A stretch of DNA of 64,000 nucleotides from an uncultured Phascolarctobacterium sp. (lineage in GTDB: Bacteria > Bacillota > Negativicutes > Acidaminococcales > Acidaminococcaceae): positions 62,001 to 126,000 of the forward strand of contig CAAEPE010000009.1 in the NCBI GenBank assembly GCA_900757795.1, read 5' to 3'. Position 1 is the stretch's first letter. Every line of letters begins with the position of its first letter. A program made the translations under genes and the position numbers. Positions 24,256-33,446 of the stretch are shown piece by piece. The notes beneath the pieces were generated by a model. It was not told the origin of the DNA. It ran no database searches and saw only the letters and a program-made list of their open reading frames with translations.

Positions 24256-25068
24256 TTAATCAAACAGAGATTTCTGCTCTGCCGCGCACGCAGCTACCAC
24301 ATGGCTTTGCGCGGCTACAAAAAGCGTTGTTTCTGCCAGACGTTTTTTGCTGTCTAAAATATTTCTTACCGTATCTAAGGCCAGCTCAGGCGTATTATTC
24401 TGCTCACTTAAATGCGCCAAAATCACCTGTTTAGGCAGCTTAGTAAACTGCAGCAAAAACTGTGCTGCAATTAGGTTGGATAAATGACCCCGTGTGCCTA
24501 AAATCCTCTGTTTTAAATCATAGGGATAACTGCCGTTTTTGAGCATTTCCACATCATGGTTGGCCTCTAAAATCAACGCGCCGCTGCCAAAAGCAGCTGC
24601 CCGCGCCGCAGGTGTAACAAAGCCTGTATCGGTCATATAGGTGCACTTTGTACCGCCGCTATACCAATTAAAGCTATAGCCTAATGGTTCTGCCGCATCA
24701 TGGGAAACGGCAAAGCTGTCTACGCGCACGTCACCGCAGCGCATACTTTTGCCGGTTAAGCGGCAGTTGGTGCGATTAAGATTAGCATATTTTCTAAACA
24801 CCGCCTGCCACGTGCCGGTACTGGCATAAATCGGCACATTATATTTTTTGGCAAAGGTTACTAAGCCGTTTACATGGTCCGTATGCTCGTGAGTCAGAAA
24901 AACGCCGTCCAATTCTTCGGGACAGGCGCCTGCTTGCCCCATACGCTTCACCAGTTCACGGCAGCTGATACCAACATCTACTAAAAAGCGTTGGCTGTCC
25001 GTGCTGATTAAGGCAGCATTGCCTTTACTGCCGCTGGCCAGCATTACAATCTGCATATCTTTTGCCAA
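24256..25068 (-). CDS. walJ: WalJ/YycJ-type metallo-beta-lactamase-fold hydrolase
   Basis: The 270-residue enzyme has the metal motif THEHTDH (59-65), an early LASGSKGNAALI and a late ILAHLSEQNNTPELA. YycJ/WalJ proteins are exonuclease-like hydrolases linked to cell division and wall signalling. GGAG stands 10 nt before a TTG at 25068 and 22 nt before the first ATG (25056), which favours the TTG start. It is the first gene of the walJ-htrA-rlmH set. Confidence 0.88.
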   Translation of the reverse strand: MAKDMQIVMLASGSKGNAALISTDSQRFLVDVGISCRELVKRMGQAGACPEELDGVFLTHEHTDHVNGLVTFAKKYNVPIYASTGTWQAVFRKYANLNRTNCRLTGKSMRCGDVRVDSFAVSHDAAEPLGYSFNWYSGGTKCTYMTDTGFVTPAARAAAFGSGALILEANHDVEMLKNGSYPYDLKQRILGTRGHLSNLIAAQFLLQFTKLPKQVILAHLSEQNNTPELALDTVRNILDSKKRLAETTLFVAAQSHVVAACAAEQKSLFD

Positions 25069-25201
25069 AGCTTAGACACTCCTCTTTAACATCTTTTATT
25101 ATAACAAATAATTCTAACAATTTTGTGGCATTTTCGTAAAAATCATGCTACCAAATAGAGAAAAGGTGTACCAACCAATAGATTAGTACACCCATAATTT
25201 T

Positions 25202-25633
25202 TTAATGCAGCCTGCGGCATTTAGGGCACAGTCCAAAAAAATAAAACTGCCGTCCCTGAACCTCATAGCCACTCTGCTCCTCTACCAGCTTCGTCAGCTG
25301 CTCTGTGGCTTCATCAGCCACAGACGCGTCATCTACACAGCCACAGCTTAAACAGCGCAGATGATAATGCTCCGACATGTTAGCGTCATAACGGAAGCTG
25401 TCTTCACCGGTATTAAGAATTTTAATCACATTGATATTATGCAAAATTTCCACTATTTTATATACGGTAGCAAAGCTCATTGAGGGAAATTTAGACTGTA
25501 CTTTTTTATACAGCATTTCGGCGTTGGGATGCCACAGCTCCTCGGCCAACGCTTCGTAAACAGCCAAGCGCTGCGGAGTTACCTTATAGCCGTGTTCACG
25601 CAGTCTGTTTGTCAGCTCCCGACCTGTAAGCAT
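25202..25633 (-). CDS. perR: PerR-type Fur-family peroxide-sensing repressor
   Basis: From ATG at 25633 (GGAG 8 nt upstream) the protein has 143 residues. It has an N-terminal winged helix (VTPQRLAVYEALA, then SFATVYKIVEIL) and two CxxC pairs for structural zinc (94/97, 136/139). His35, Asp83, His89, His91 and Asp102 match the regulatory metal ligands of Bacillus subtilis PerR with an offset of two; Asp102 in place of Glu is the peroxide-sensing mark. The start lies inside the 3' end of fakA, so translation is coupled. It probably represses oxidative stress genes. Confidence 0.85.
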   Translation of the reverse strand: MLTGRELTNRLREHGYKVTPQRLAVYEALAEELWHPNAEMLYKKVQSKFPSMSFATVYKIVEILHNINVIKILNTGEDSFRYDANMSEHYHLRCLSCGCVDDASVADEATEQLTKLVEEQSGYEVQGRQFYFFGLCPKCRRLH

Positions 25634-25638
25634 ATTTA

Positions 25639-27258
25639 TCACTCCATTGCAAGCAACAGGGGATACAAAGGCTGTCCCCCGTAAAATGTTTCTACTTCCC
25701 AATCTTCATTCATAGTGCTCACTTTATCAGCCAGAGCTGCGGCGGCTTCTTCATCCAAATCGGCGCCGTAATAGAGACTGATAAGCTCGTAATCGCCCTC
25801 TGCCAGCATTTGCTCCAGCACCTGGTCAATGCTGCTGCCCTTGCAGATAATTTTATCGTTGAGAATGCCCAGATAATCGCCTTGATGCACCTCTAAACCG
25901 TTGACTACGCTGTCGCGCACAGCAGTAGTAACGCTGCCGCTGGCAGCTTCCTTGGCTTCCTTCGCCATAATCACGGTGTTTTCGTCCAGGCTGCGGGTAG
26001 CGTCAAAATGCAGCAGCGCCGCCAAGCCCTGCGCCATATTAGTAGTAGGCACAAAGGATACCTTGGAATTGCCCAGCAGCTTGCGTACCTGCTCTGCCGC
26101 CAAAATAATATTTTTATTATTAGGCAGAATTATGTACTGCTCGCAGGTGCCGTTTTCAATAGCCTGCACAAAATCTTCTACCGGCGGGTTCATGCTTTGA
26201 CCGCCGCTGATGATTTCACTTGCGCCCATTTCGTGCATAATTTTAGCAATGCCGTCGCCTGCGGCTACAGTCAGTACGCCTACGCCGTGCTTCACGGGCT
26301 GAATATCTTCGGCGGTAAAGAGACGGTTTTCATGCTGATCGCGCATATTTTCTATCTTAATATCGTGCAGCGTGCCCCACTTTTGCGCCGTATTCAGCGC
26401 GTCGCCGGGGTGCTTAGTATGAATATGTACCTTAACGATATCCTCTACCACTGCCACAATCATGGAATTGCCAAAGCCCTGCAAGGCTTCGCTGACAGTT
26501 TTCTTGTCCACACTGGCGCCTTTCACGATAAATTCTGTGCAGTAGGGATATTCCAAATCCAAAGGCTCCGCAGCCATTTTATTGGTTACGGCGCGGGCAG
26601 TAACCTCTAAAACCTCGCAGTCCTCTCCGCGCAGACCTGCCAGACAGCCTTCAAAAAAGACGATTAATCCCTGACCGCCTGCGTCTACTACGCCTGCCGC
26701 CTTTAAAGCCGGCAGCTTGTCGGGAGTGCGCGCCAATTCCTCCTTGCCGGAACTGATAGCTGCCAGCAGCACATCCTCTAAGCTGAAGCTTTCGCTGCGG
26801 ACTGCATGATAAGCTCCCTTCGCCATACCGCGAGCCACCGTAAGAATGGTTCCCTCCACAGGTTTAGCAACGCTTCTGTATGCGTATAAAATACCAAACT
26901 GAAAGGCCTTGCCAATTTCAGTATTATTCAAAGTTTTTTTGCCTGCCACACCCTTGCCGATACCGCGCAGCAGCTGGGACAAAATAACGCCGGAATTGCC
27001 GCGGGCACCCATAATAGCGCTGCGGGCTGCAGCGGCGCCGATTTCCCCTGCTTCGGCATCGTCGCTCATAGCGCTGATTTCCTTAGCTACGGACGCCATA
27101 GTGTGCATCATATTGGTACCTGTATCGCCATCAGGAACCGGAAAAACGTTCAGCTCATTGATGGCCTCAAAATTCTTCTCAAAGCTATGATAAGCTCCCA
27201 GCAGCATATTTTTAACCTGTCTGCCGGTAATCTCCTTCATTGCCTCCATTACTCCCAC
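25639..27258 (-). CDS. fakA: Fatty acid kinase FakA (DAK2/YloV family)
   Basis: The 539-residue protein has an N-terminal DhaL-type kinase domain with the magnesium/ATP motif PVPDGDTGTNM (residues 41-50) and MGARGNSGVILSQ, a middle domain, and a C-terminal DegV-like region (GDYLGILNDKIICKG). FakA phosphorylates fatty acids held by FakB so they enter phospholipid synthesis. Starts at GTG 27258, ATG 27249 and ATG 27240 are all near ribosome-like AAGGAAGG and GGAGG; which is used is undecided. The fakB gene is 9 bp upstream. Confidence 0.9.
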   Translation of the reverse strand: MGVMEAMKEITGRQVKNMLLGAYHSFEKNFEAINELNVFPVPDGDTGTNMMHTMASVAKEISAMSDDAEAGEIGAAAARSAIMGARGNSGVILSQLLRGIGKGVAGKKTLNNTEIGKAFQFGILYAYRSVAKPVEGTILTVARGMAKGAYHAVRSESFSLEDVLLAAISSGKEELARTPDKLPALKAAGVVDAGGQGLIVFFEGCLAGLRGEDCEVLEVTARAVTNKMAAEPLDLEYPYCTEFIVKGASVDKKTVSEALQGFGNSMIVAVVEDIVKVHIHTKHPGDALNTAQKWGTLHDIKIENMRDQHENRLFTAEDIQPVKHGVGVLTVAAGDGIAKIMHEMGASEIISGGQSMNPPVEDFVQAIENGTCEQYIILPNNKNIILAAEQVRKLLGNSKVSFVPTTNMAQGLAALLHFDATRSLDENTVIMAKEAKEAASGSVTTAVRDSVVNGLEVHQGDYLGILNDKIICKGSSIDQVLEQMLAEGDYELISLYYGADLDEEAAAALADKVSTMNEDWEVETFYGGQPLYPLLLAME

Positions 27259-27267
27259 ACCCTTCCT

Positions 27268-28128
27268 TTAGGCCTTTCTGCGTACAAATACGCCAATAGC
27301 GCCAGGCCCTAAATGAGCTGCCAAAACCGTACCGATACTGGTTACAAGTACGGGCAGTTCAGGATAATGCTGCCGCATTTCTTGTGCCAACGCCTCTGCT
27401 TCTCCCGGTGTAACGGCGTGGGCAATAAAAACAGCTTCCAGCGGGTCATGGCCGCAGGCCATTTCTATCATACGTTTTAATACCTTTTTGCGGGTCCGCG
27501 CTTTATCGGCAATTTGCAGCTTGCCTTCTTTATCAAGATGCACTATGGGACGAATACCCAAAATATTGCCTACCAATGCGCCTACGGCGCCTATACGTCC
27601 GCCTTTTTGCAGATAATCCAAAGTTTTTACGGTAAAATATGTTTCAGTGCGCTGCGCCAAATCCTTAGCATAGGCTTCCAGCTCGTCCATATCGCTTACG
27701 CCGGCGTCGATTTTTGCCAGTACAGCCATAGCCATGCCACTCAAGGGACAGGCTGCGGTCAAGCCGTCTACTACGCGGATATCAGCGCCTTTAATTTCAC
27801 TCATTACCTGCTTAGCAACCATGCAGCAGGTTTGATAGGTGCCGCTGAGCACACTGTCCACGGTAATCATAATCACTTTTTTACCGTTCTCAGCCAAGTC
27901 GCTGAACATTTTATGAATATAACCTACCGGCGGCTGGGAGGTTCCCGGCAGCTCGCCGTTTTTTTCTACCATGGAAAACATTTCTTCTAAAGAACGATCG
28001 CCATCCCACCATTCCTCTTGGCCGTGACGTGTGATTAAGCGCAGCACATGGCAGCGAGGATCATCCTTTAACGGAGTTTCTCCGGCAACAGCAATGCTAT
28101 CTAGTACAACATGTATTTCATCGTGCAT
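27268..28128 (-). CDS. fakB: Fatty acid-binding DegV-family protein FakB
   Basis: DegV-fold protein of 286 residues. Fatty-acid-contacting motifs are visible: LPGTSQPPVGYIHKMF (TSQP at 63-66), DSVLSGTYQT and LQKGGRIGAVGALVGNILGI followed by RPIVHLDKEGKL. It presents the acyl chain to FakA. The genes form an operon with perR at the 3' end. A perfect TTGTATACAA palindrome lies 218 bp upstream. The N-terminus (HVVLDSIAVAGETPL) departs from the usual VTDSTSDLP, which may affect ligand choice. Confidence 0.88.
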   Translation of the reverse strand: MHDEIHVVLDSIAVAGETPLKDDPRCHVLRLITRHGQEEWWDGDRSLEEMFSMVEKNGELPGTSQPPVGYIHKMFSDLAENGKKVIMITVDSVLSGTYQTCCMVAKQVMSEIKGADIRVVDGLTAACPLSGMAMAVLAKIDAGVSDMDELEAYAKDLAQRTETYFTVKTLDYLQKGGRIGAVGALVGNILGIRPIVHLDKEGKLQIADKARTRKKVLKRMIEMACGHDPLEAVFIAHAVTPGEAEALAQEMRQHYPELPVLVTSIGTVLAAHLGPGAIGVFVRRKA

Positions 28129-28280
28129 AAATTGCCTCCTAATAAACCGTTTAATCTATATAATTTGACAAGAATCCGTACTTATCCCATATTACATTCT
28201 ATTTTACCATAAGTTGCCTTTTATTACCACATAATCTGTAATTATCCTCTAATATTTTACTGATATATTAAAAAATGGCA

Positions 28281-28306
28281 AAAAAAAAGCCCTTACGAAG
28301 AAGGGC
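28281..28306 (-). terminator. Terminator after the LCP gene
   Basis: GCCCTT pairs with AAGGGC, followed on the minus strand by T8. Confidence 0.85.
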
Positions 28307-28345
28307 CAAATGAGGGGCTGTTTTGTTATAATTAGTATACCATTT

Positions 28346-28355
28346 TTGTATACAA
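28346..28355. promoter_or_regulatory. TTGTATACAA palindrome upstream of fakB
   Basis: This perfect 10-bp palindrome lies between the LCP gene and fakB. A second GTATAC without the outer bases is 15 bp to the left. Similar sites occur upstream of the DAACS symporter (32003-32034) and the FadL gene (43612-43621). Confidence 0.45.
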
Positions 28356-28412
28356 AATGCAAGTCTTATTTGTAAAATTACTTACAATTCCGGCAGCGTG
28401 CAATTTTGCCGC

Positions 28413-29822
28413 TTATTTATAATCTGCTCCCAGCATAATTACACCACCGCAGTCCGCCGCTCCGTCACGGCTGACACGCAGCTTATGAGCGAAAGGAACC
28501 TGTGACAATCTGCCGATAACGGCACCGTTATTAGTAGTCGAAATAACCGTAGTCTGCGCGATAAGTTCGCCGCTGCCGCCGTTGATAACGGTAAAGCCGG
28601 CATTTTGCAAACGGGAAATAGCGTCAGCTCCGGCAGTTTTGCTGCCGCTGCAATTCACTAAGCGCACCACATTACCGTTTCTAGGCGCTGTTTTTTTAGC
28701 CTCTGCCGGCTGCTCGCCTTCCTGCAGCACGGCAGTTTTAGCTTTAAGCTTTTTATTGCTGTTGATTTTTTTAACAGCAGGCTTATCCTTATCCTGCTTA
28801 GCTTCCTGCGCAGCCTGCTCCTTGTCAGCGTCCTTTTCCTGCTTCACAGCTTCTTTATTCTCATCGCTGTCGTCGCCCTTTTCAACCTTTTCCAAAGCGG
28901 CGTTATATTCTTTTTCCATCAGCTCGGCAGCAGATTTATAGCGTTCCGTCATCGCAACGCCCTGCATTTTTGCTATTTGCTCGCGCAAATCCGTAATATC
29001 CGGCACCCAATAGCTGATATCATCAATATAAACAGGCTCCCCTGGAACAGTGGCCATTGCCAAGCCCTGGGTTTTTACCATAGCGTGCAGCGCACGGCCG
29101 ATATCCACCAAATCGCTTAAGGGCAAATCGGTTTTGACCATGCTGCTTAGCTGCTTAGCGAGTCCCGGCACGTGCAGCAGCATATTAGCAGAGGAAATCC
29201 GCTCATACACAGCCATCATAAAATGCTGCTGGCGGCGGATACGGCCAATATCGCCCTCCTCGTCACGATAGCGCACATACTGAATAGCAGTTTTGCCGTC
29301 CAAATGCTGCTTGCCTTTTTTTAAGTCCACGGTAAAACCGTCCCAGGTATCGTGGTAATACATATCCTTTTCCACGTCGATATCTACGCCGCCAATGGCA
29401 TCCACCAAGCCGGTAAAGCCTTTAAAATCAACCATCACATAATTATTGATATGCAGGCCTAAAAGCTCCTCCACAGTTTTCTGCGTCAGCTCGCGTCCGC
29501 CATAGGCGTAGGCATGATTGATTTTATCCCAGCCGTGACCCTTAATGCGCACGCGGGTATCACGGGGCACGGAAAGCAGCGAAACAGATTTTTTCTGCGT
29601 ATCAAACATGACTACAAACAGCGTATCGCTGCGTCCTACGTCGTGTTCCTCCGCTCTTTCGTCAACACCTAAAACTACAATATTCTTTTTTAGATTCAGG
29701 CGGTCGCTTGGCGCTAAATTATCCAAGCCCTTTTCGGGGAAAAAATAACCTGCCAGCATATAAATAACAGCGCAGACTGCCGCTACGGCAACTAATATTT
29801 TTGCCTGCAATATTCCTTTCAT
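28413..29822 (-). CDS. LCP (LytR-CpsA-Psr) family protein with LytR_C domain
   Basis: From ATG at 29822 (GAGAGG 8 nt upstream) the product has 469 residues. It has one N-terminal membrane helix, an LCP domain (VLGVDERAEEHDVGRSDTLF; SVPRDTRVRIKGHGWDKINH; RYRDEEGDIGRIRRQQ), a long Lys/Glu/Asp-rich linker near residues 310-375, and a C-terminal LytR_C domain (VRLVNCSGSKTAGADAISRL). LCP enzymes attach polymers to peptidoglycan or lipid. In a diderm Firmicute the polymer is unknown. It follows the Nudix gene by 30 bp. Confidence 0.88.
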   Translation of the reverse strand: MKGILQAKILVAVAAVCAVIYMLAGYFFPEKGLDNLAPSDRLNLKKNIVVLGVDERAEEHDVGRSDTLFVVMFDTQKKSVSLLSVPRDTRVRIKGHGWDKINHAYAYGGRELTQKTVEELLGLHINNYVMVDFKGFTGLVDAIGGVDIDVEKDMYYHDTWDGFTVDLKKGKQHLDGKTAIQYVRYRDEEGDIGRIRRQQHFMMAVYERISSANMLLHVPGLAKQLSSMVKTDLPLSDLVDIGRALHAMVKTQGLAMATVPGEPVYIDDISYWVPDITDLREQIAKMQGVAMTERYKSAAELMEKEYNAALEKVEKGDDSDENKEAVKQEKDADKEQAAQEAKQDKDKPAVKKINSNKKLKAKTAVLQEGEQPAEAKKTAPRNGNVVRLVNCSGSKTAGADAISRLQNAGFTVINGGSGELIAQTTVISTTNNGAVIGRLSQVPFAHKLRVSRDGAADCGGVIMLGADYK

Positions 29823-29852
29823 CAGCAAAACCTCTCATTCATTAAAAATCAC

Positions 29853-30521
29853 TTATATCTTGGTGTCCTGTAAAAACATCTGCAATTCCTTACCGCTGCG
29901 GCGCAGAAAAGCATATAAAATTCTCGCCGTCAATCCCCAAATCACGTCTGTACCATATTCGTAAAAATACACATAATATTCCTTATGCTTGCGCCAGCCG
30001 CGAATTCTGCCAGGTACCAAGTCAAAAGGAAAATCCGCTCCCGGATGGTCAGCCAGCTGCATGGTAGAGCGGCGCGGCGTTATTTCCAGCAATGTTTTCA
30101 AGGGCACGGTAAAAATACGCTCTACCTCGTCATGGCTAAAGGTAATTTTACTCATATCGTCAATGGTACCTACAAAAGGATGTATTATCGGTCCCATGTG
30201 GGTAACAAGCGCGTCCAGTTCGCCGCAGATAGTAATATCCTGCGGTGTAAGTCCCAGCTCCTCGCAGGTTTCCCGTACTGCCGTATGGGCAAAATTATAT
30301 TTATCGCTGCATTCCGCCTTACCGCCGGGAAAGCAAATTTCTCCCGGCTGACGGCGCAGGCTGTGCGCCCGTTCTTCAAACAACACGGCTAAGCCTTCGT
30401 CAGTCTGCACCAAAGGCAGCAGCACTGCCGCATCCCACAGTCTATCCAGCTTATCAATTCCCGCAGGCCGTCTGTGCAGACGTTCATCTAAAACTTGCTG
30501 CAATTTATTTAGATTTTTCAT
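29853..30521 (-). CDS. Nudix hydrolase, CoA-pyrophosphatase type
   Basis: The 222-residue product carries a Nudix box, FPGGKAECSDKYNFAHTAVR followed by ETCEELG (residues 64-90). Before it stands LRRQPGEICFPGG, the segment that marks CoA diphosphatases. These cut CoA or oxidised CoA to 4'-phosphopantetheine and 3',5'-ADP. It lies between the DAACS symporter and LCP genes and may share a transcript with the LCP gene. Confidence 0.85.
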   Translation of the reverse strand: MKNLNKLQQVLDERLHRRPAGIDKLDRLWDAAVLLPLVQTDEGLAVLFEERAHSLRRQPGEICFPGGKAECSDKYNFAHTAVRETCEELGLTPQDITICGELDALVTHMGPIIHPFVGTIDDMSKITFSHDEVERIFTVPLKTLLEITPRRSTMQLADHPGADFPFDLVPGRIRGWRKHKEYYVYFYEYGTDVIWGLTARILYAFLRRSGKELQMFLQDTKI

Positions 30522-30667
30522 AGCAACACCTTATTATAGCACTTTCTGCGCCTAAATTAAATTACGTCCTTGCCATAGGGCGGCAAAATATAAAAAACTG
30601 CACAATATATTTAAATATTCTACAAAATCATGCGGCACTCCTGCCACAACACACAAATTTTACAGAT

Positions 30668-30702
30668 GAAAAAGCGCCGCCTGCACATAAGGCAGACGAC
30701 GC
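30668..30702 (-). terminator. Terminator after the DAACS symporter gene
   Basis: GCGCCGCCTGC pairs with GCAGACGACGC through two G-U pairs in the minus-strand RNA, which then reads U5. Confidence 0.7.
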
Positions 30703-30721
30703 AGGAAGGGCTGATGAAATA

Positions 30722-31933
30722 TTAGTATAAGGGTTCTTCTTGATTAGATTTTTCGCTTTTGTCAACCAAATAGGTAACAACTGCGTCACCGGTAACGTTA
30801 ACGGAGGTACGCGGCATATCCAAAATACGGTCGATACCTGCAATCAGGGCAGAACCTTCCAAAGGCAGACCCAAAGCGGTCAAAATCATGGTCAGCATGA
30901 TGAAGCCTGCGCCGGGAACGCCTGCGGTACCGATGGAAGCCAAGGTCCCGGTAATGATAATGGTGAAGTATTGTGCGCCGGTCAAATCAATACCGTACAG
31001 CTGTGCAATAAACAGTGCGCATACGCCTTGGTAAGCTGCGGTGCCATCCATATTGATGGTTGCGCCCAAAGGCAGTACAAAGCTGGAAACCTCTTTGGAA
31101 ACGCCAAGCTTTTGTACACAGCTCATGGTCAAGGGCAGAGTACCGCCGGAAGAGCAGGAGCTGAGCGCCATAAGGGAAGCAGGAGACACTTCCTTGAAGA
31201 AGCGGGCTACATCGGTGCCGCCGATAAATTTCAGCAGTGCGCCGTATACGAAGATAGCATGGAGCAGGCAGCTTAAGTATACTGCTATAACAACTTTCAG
31301 CAAAGGCAGCAATACTGCGGGGCCGTTAGCAGCAACAACCGGAGTAATCAAGCCAAATACGCCGATAGGAGCAACGGACATAATCATGCCGACAATTTTG
31401 TAGGAAACCTCTGCCAAGCCGTTGAGGGTGTGCTTTAAATAGTCTGCCTTTTCGCCAACAGCAGTAATGCCCACGCCTACAAACAGGGAGAATACGATAA
31501 TCTGCAGCATGTTAGCCTTCAGCATAGCTTCCATAGGGTTGGTGGGGAAAATGTCCACAATAACCTTCATAATAGGAGGAGCTGCCTTAGCGGCAACCTT
31601 GGCAGTACCGGCAGGCATGCTCATACCTGCGCCAGGCTCCATAACAGTGCCGATAACCAAACCGATAACGATAGCGAAAGCGGTGGTTCCCAGATAGTAA
31701 GCGACGGTTTTAATACCAATGCGGCCGACCTTTTTAATGTCGCCCAAGCTGCACACGCCTACTACCAAGCTGGAGAACACCAGCGGAACGATGACCATTT
31801 TGATCATGTTCATAAAAATAGTGCCTAAAGGACCAATCCAAGCTTTAGCAAAGGCTGCTCCTTCAGCGCCGAGCTCTAAGCCGGCAATAATGCCGAGAGC
31901 CAAGCCAATCAGAATTTTTGTAGATAAGTTCAC
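30722..31933 (-). CDS. Dicarboxylate/amino acid:cation symporter (DAACS family)
   Basis: The 403-residue protein has eight membrane helices and two re-entrant loops of the GltP/DctA/SstT family. Seen are MIKMVIVPLVFSSLV, the HP1 loop LSSCSSGGTLPLTMSCVQKL, the NMDGTAAYQG sodium-site motif in helix 7 and GAGFIMLTMILTALGLPLEG in the HP2 region. It should import glutamate, aspartate, serine or C4-dicarboxylates with Na+ or H+. The motif PRTSVNVTGDA in helix 8 has Asn instead of the Arg often used for acidic substrates, so a neutral amino acid is possible. It is a one-gene unit with a TTGTATACAA-type dyad upstream. Confidence 0.85.
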   Translation of the reverse strand: MNLSTKILIGLALGIIAGLELGAEGAAFAKAWIGPLGTIFMNMIKMVIVPLVFSSLVVGVCSLGDIKKVGRIGIKTVAYYLGTTAFAIVIGLVIGTVMEPGAGMSMPAGTAKVAAKAAPPIMKVIVDIFPTNPMEAMLKANMLQIIVFSLFVGVGITAVGEKADYLKHTLNGLAEVSYKIVGMIMSVAPIGVFGLITPVVAANGPAVLLPLLKVVIAVYLSCLLHAIFVYGALLKFIGGTDVARFFKEVSPASLMALSSCSSGGTLPLTMSCVQKLGVSKEVSSFVLPLGATINMDGTAAYQGVCALFIAQLYGIDLTGAQYFTIIITGTLASIGTAGVPGAGFIMLTMILTALGLPLEGSALIAGIDRILDMPRTSVNVTGDAVVTYLVDKSEKSNQEEPLY

Positions 31934-32002
31934 AATAAATTACCCCCTAAACATTTTTAACTCTTTGGTAATTATTATAGCAGAGGATTATCTGCTTGTC
32001 TG

Positions 32003-32034
32003 ATTGTATACAGTATTATTGCTTTGTATACAAT
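32003..32034. promoter_or_regulatory. Inverted GTATAC repeat upstream of the DAACS gene
   Basis: ATTGTATAC (32003-32011) and GTATACAAT (32026-32034) form a perfect dyad 14 bp apart. The right half is itself the palindrome TTGTATACAA. Location about 70-100 bp upstream of the symporter start suits an operator. Confidence 0.5.
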
Positions 32035-32050
32035 ATATTTAACAAAGCAC

Positions 32051-32094
32051 AAAAATACCCTCCCTGCCGAAAATCGGTAAGGAGGGTATAATTT
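32051..32094 (-). terminator. Terminator after bofA
   Basis: ATACCCTCC pairs with GGAGGGTAT, with an inner GCCGA/TCGGT arm. A-rich and T-rich flanks allow both directions. Confidence 0.8.
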
Positions 32095-32130
32095 TACAAT
32101 CTACATTTTTGTATTGCTGCATAAAATATT

Positions 32131-32424
32131 CTAATGCTTAGCAAAAATCTCAAATAAAATTACTGCCACCGCGCCGGGAATACCAAAAAATCCGGCAATC
32201 AGCGCCTTAATTACAGTAATTTTCATGCCAAAGCCTACTAATGCGCCAAAGACATTTACCAGCCACAGCACTATTGCGCCGCAAATGCCGTTCCACACCA
32301 GCTTAAAGGGCATGGATAGCAGCTTAACTATAAGCAGCAGCAAAACCACGCCTACCAAAAGCGGTCCCAAAGAGCCTAAAGGGCCAAGTCCCGCACTGGC
32401 AGCCAAACTATCTAATGTAGCCAT
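32131..32424 (-). CDS. BofA-family small membrane protein
   Basis: The 97-residue product has three hydrophobic segments. It fits the pro-sigma-K processing inhibitor BofA family: LIVKLLSMPFKLVWNGICGA, WLVNVFGALVGFGMKI and KALIAGFFGIPGAVAVILFE. In spore formers BofA restrains SpoIVFB. No sporulation gene is seen in this window, and Negativicutes often keep this gene beside recR, so its role here is open. It follows recR by 20 bp. Confidence 0.8.
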   Translation of the reverse strand: MATLDSLAASAGLGPLGSLGPLLVGVVLLLLIVKLLSMPFKLVWNGICGAIVLWLVNVFGALVGFGMKITVIKALIAGFFGIPGAVAVILFEIFAKH

Positions 32425-32444
32425 TTTTCAATGACTTCCTTTCT

Positions 32445-33044
32445 TTACATTACCCGCCTGTTTTCCAAAGCCTTAGACAGCGTAACCTCGTCCGCATACT
32501 CCAAATCGCCGCCCATAGGCAGGCCGTGGGCAATACGGCTTACGGTAATACCGATTGGCTTCAGCAGCTGGGACAAATACGCAGCCGTCGCCTCTCCCTC
32601 CACGTCAGAATTGGTAGCGATAATAATTTCGCTGATGGATTCCTGCTGCAACCGCTGAAAAAGTTCGCGGATTTTCAGCTTATCAGGTCCCACGCCGTCC
32701 AAAGGTGAAAGTACGCCGTGCAGCACGTGATAAAGACCGTTATAGCCGCGGCTGCGCTCCATGGCTGCAATATCCTGTGGCTGCTCCACCACGCAGATAG
32801 TAAAACGGTCGCGGTTAGGATCGCTGCACACAGCGCATTTTTCTCCGTCCGTAAGATTATAGCATTGGCTGCAATAATGAATACTTTTTTTGGCATTGCT
32901 CAAGGCCTCCGTCAGCTGGCGCACCTCCTCGGCAGGCATATCAATAATATGATAGGCCAGCCGCAAAGCCGTTTTCGAGCCTACGCCGGGCAAACGGCGC
33001 AGCTGCTCGTACAAATTCGCCAAAGGCCTGATCATCCGTGCCAT
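32445..33044 (-). CDS. recR: Recombination protein RecR
   Basis: The 199-residue protein is full length: helix-hairpin-helix LRRLPGVGSKTALRLAYHI, a four-cysteine zinc finger (CSQCYNLTDGEKCAVC), a Toprim region (TICVVEQPQDIAAMERS) and TNSDVEGEATAAYL. With RecF and RecO it loads RecA at gaps. It stands 2 bp from ybaB in the order dnaX-ybaB-recR-bofA that is standard in Firmicutes. Confidence 0.97.
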   Translation of the reverse strand: MARMIRPLANLYEQLRRLPGVGSKTALRLAYHIIDMPAEEVRQLTEALSNAKKSIHYCSQCYNLTDGEKCAVCSDPNRDRFTICVVEQPQDIAAMERSRGYNGLYHVLHGVLSPLDGVGPDKLKIRELFQRLQQESISEIIIATNSDVEGEATAAYLSQLLKPIGITVSRIAHGLPMGGDLEYADEVTLSKALENRRVM

Positions 33045-33046
33045 GC

Positions 33047-33370
33047 TTACATGCCGGGCAGCTTCATACCGCCGGTAATTTTAGCCATTTCCTTTTCACT
33101 TACTTCATCAACCTGCTTCAAACCGTCGTTTACGGCAGTCAAAATCATATCCTCCAGCATTTCCATATCCTCCGGATCAACTGCGTCCGGATTGATTTTA
33201 ATGGATTGCAGCTCTTTTTTGCCAGTTACCACAACGGTTACAGCACCGCCGCCCACAGAAGTTTCAAAGGTACGTTTTTTTAAATCCTCCTGCATTTTTT
33301 GAATTTCGTTCTGCATTTTCTGCACCTTTTTCATCATTGCTTGCATATTACCCATACCACCAGGAAACAT
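33047..33370 (-). CDS. YbaB/EbfC nucleoid-associated protein
   Basis: This 107-residue DNA-binding dimer has the family layout: a Met-rich N-terminus (MFPGGMGNMQAMMKKVQKMQ), a central VGGGAVTVVVTGKKELQSI and PEDMEMLEDMILTAVNDGLK. It lies between dnaX and recR as usual. AGGAGG precedes the ATG. Confidence 0.95.
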   Translation of the reverse strand: MFPGGMGNMQAMMKKVQKMQNEIQKMQEDLKKRTFETSVGGGAVTVVVTGKKELQSIKINPDAVDPEDMEMLEDMILTAVNDGLKQVDEVSEKEMAKITGGMKLPGM

Positions 33371-33446
33371 AGTAAAATCCTCCTTAAATATCTAAATTAT
33401 AATTATATTTATCTTGAGCTTCGCGATAGGCGAAACAACAATTCTC

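Noticed and set aside
22892..24434. Several long plus-strand frames opposite htrA and walJ
   Set aside because: They oppose genes with complete catalytic motifs and have neither ribosome sites nor recognisable domains.
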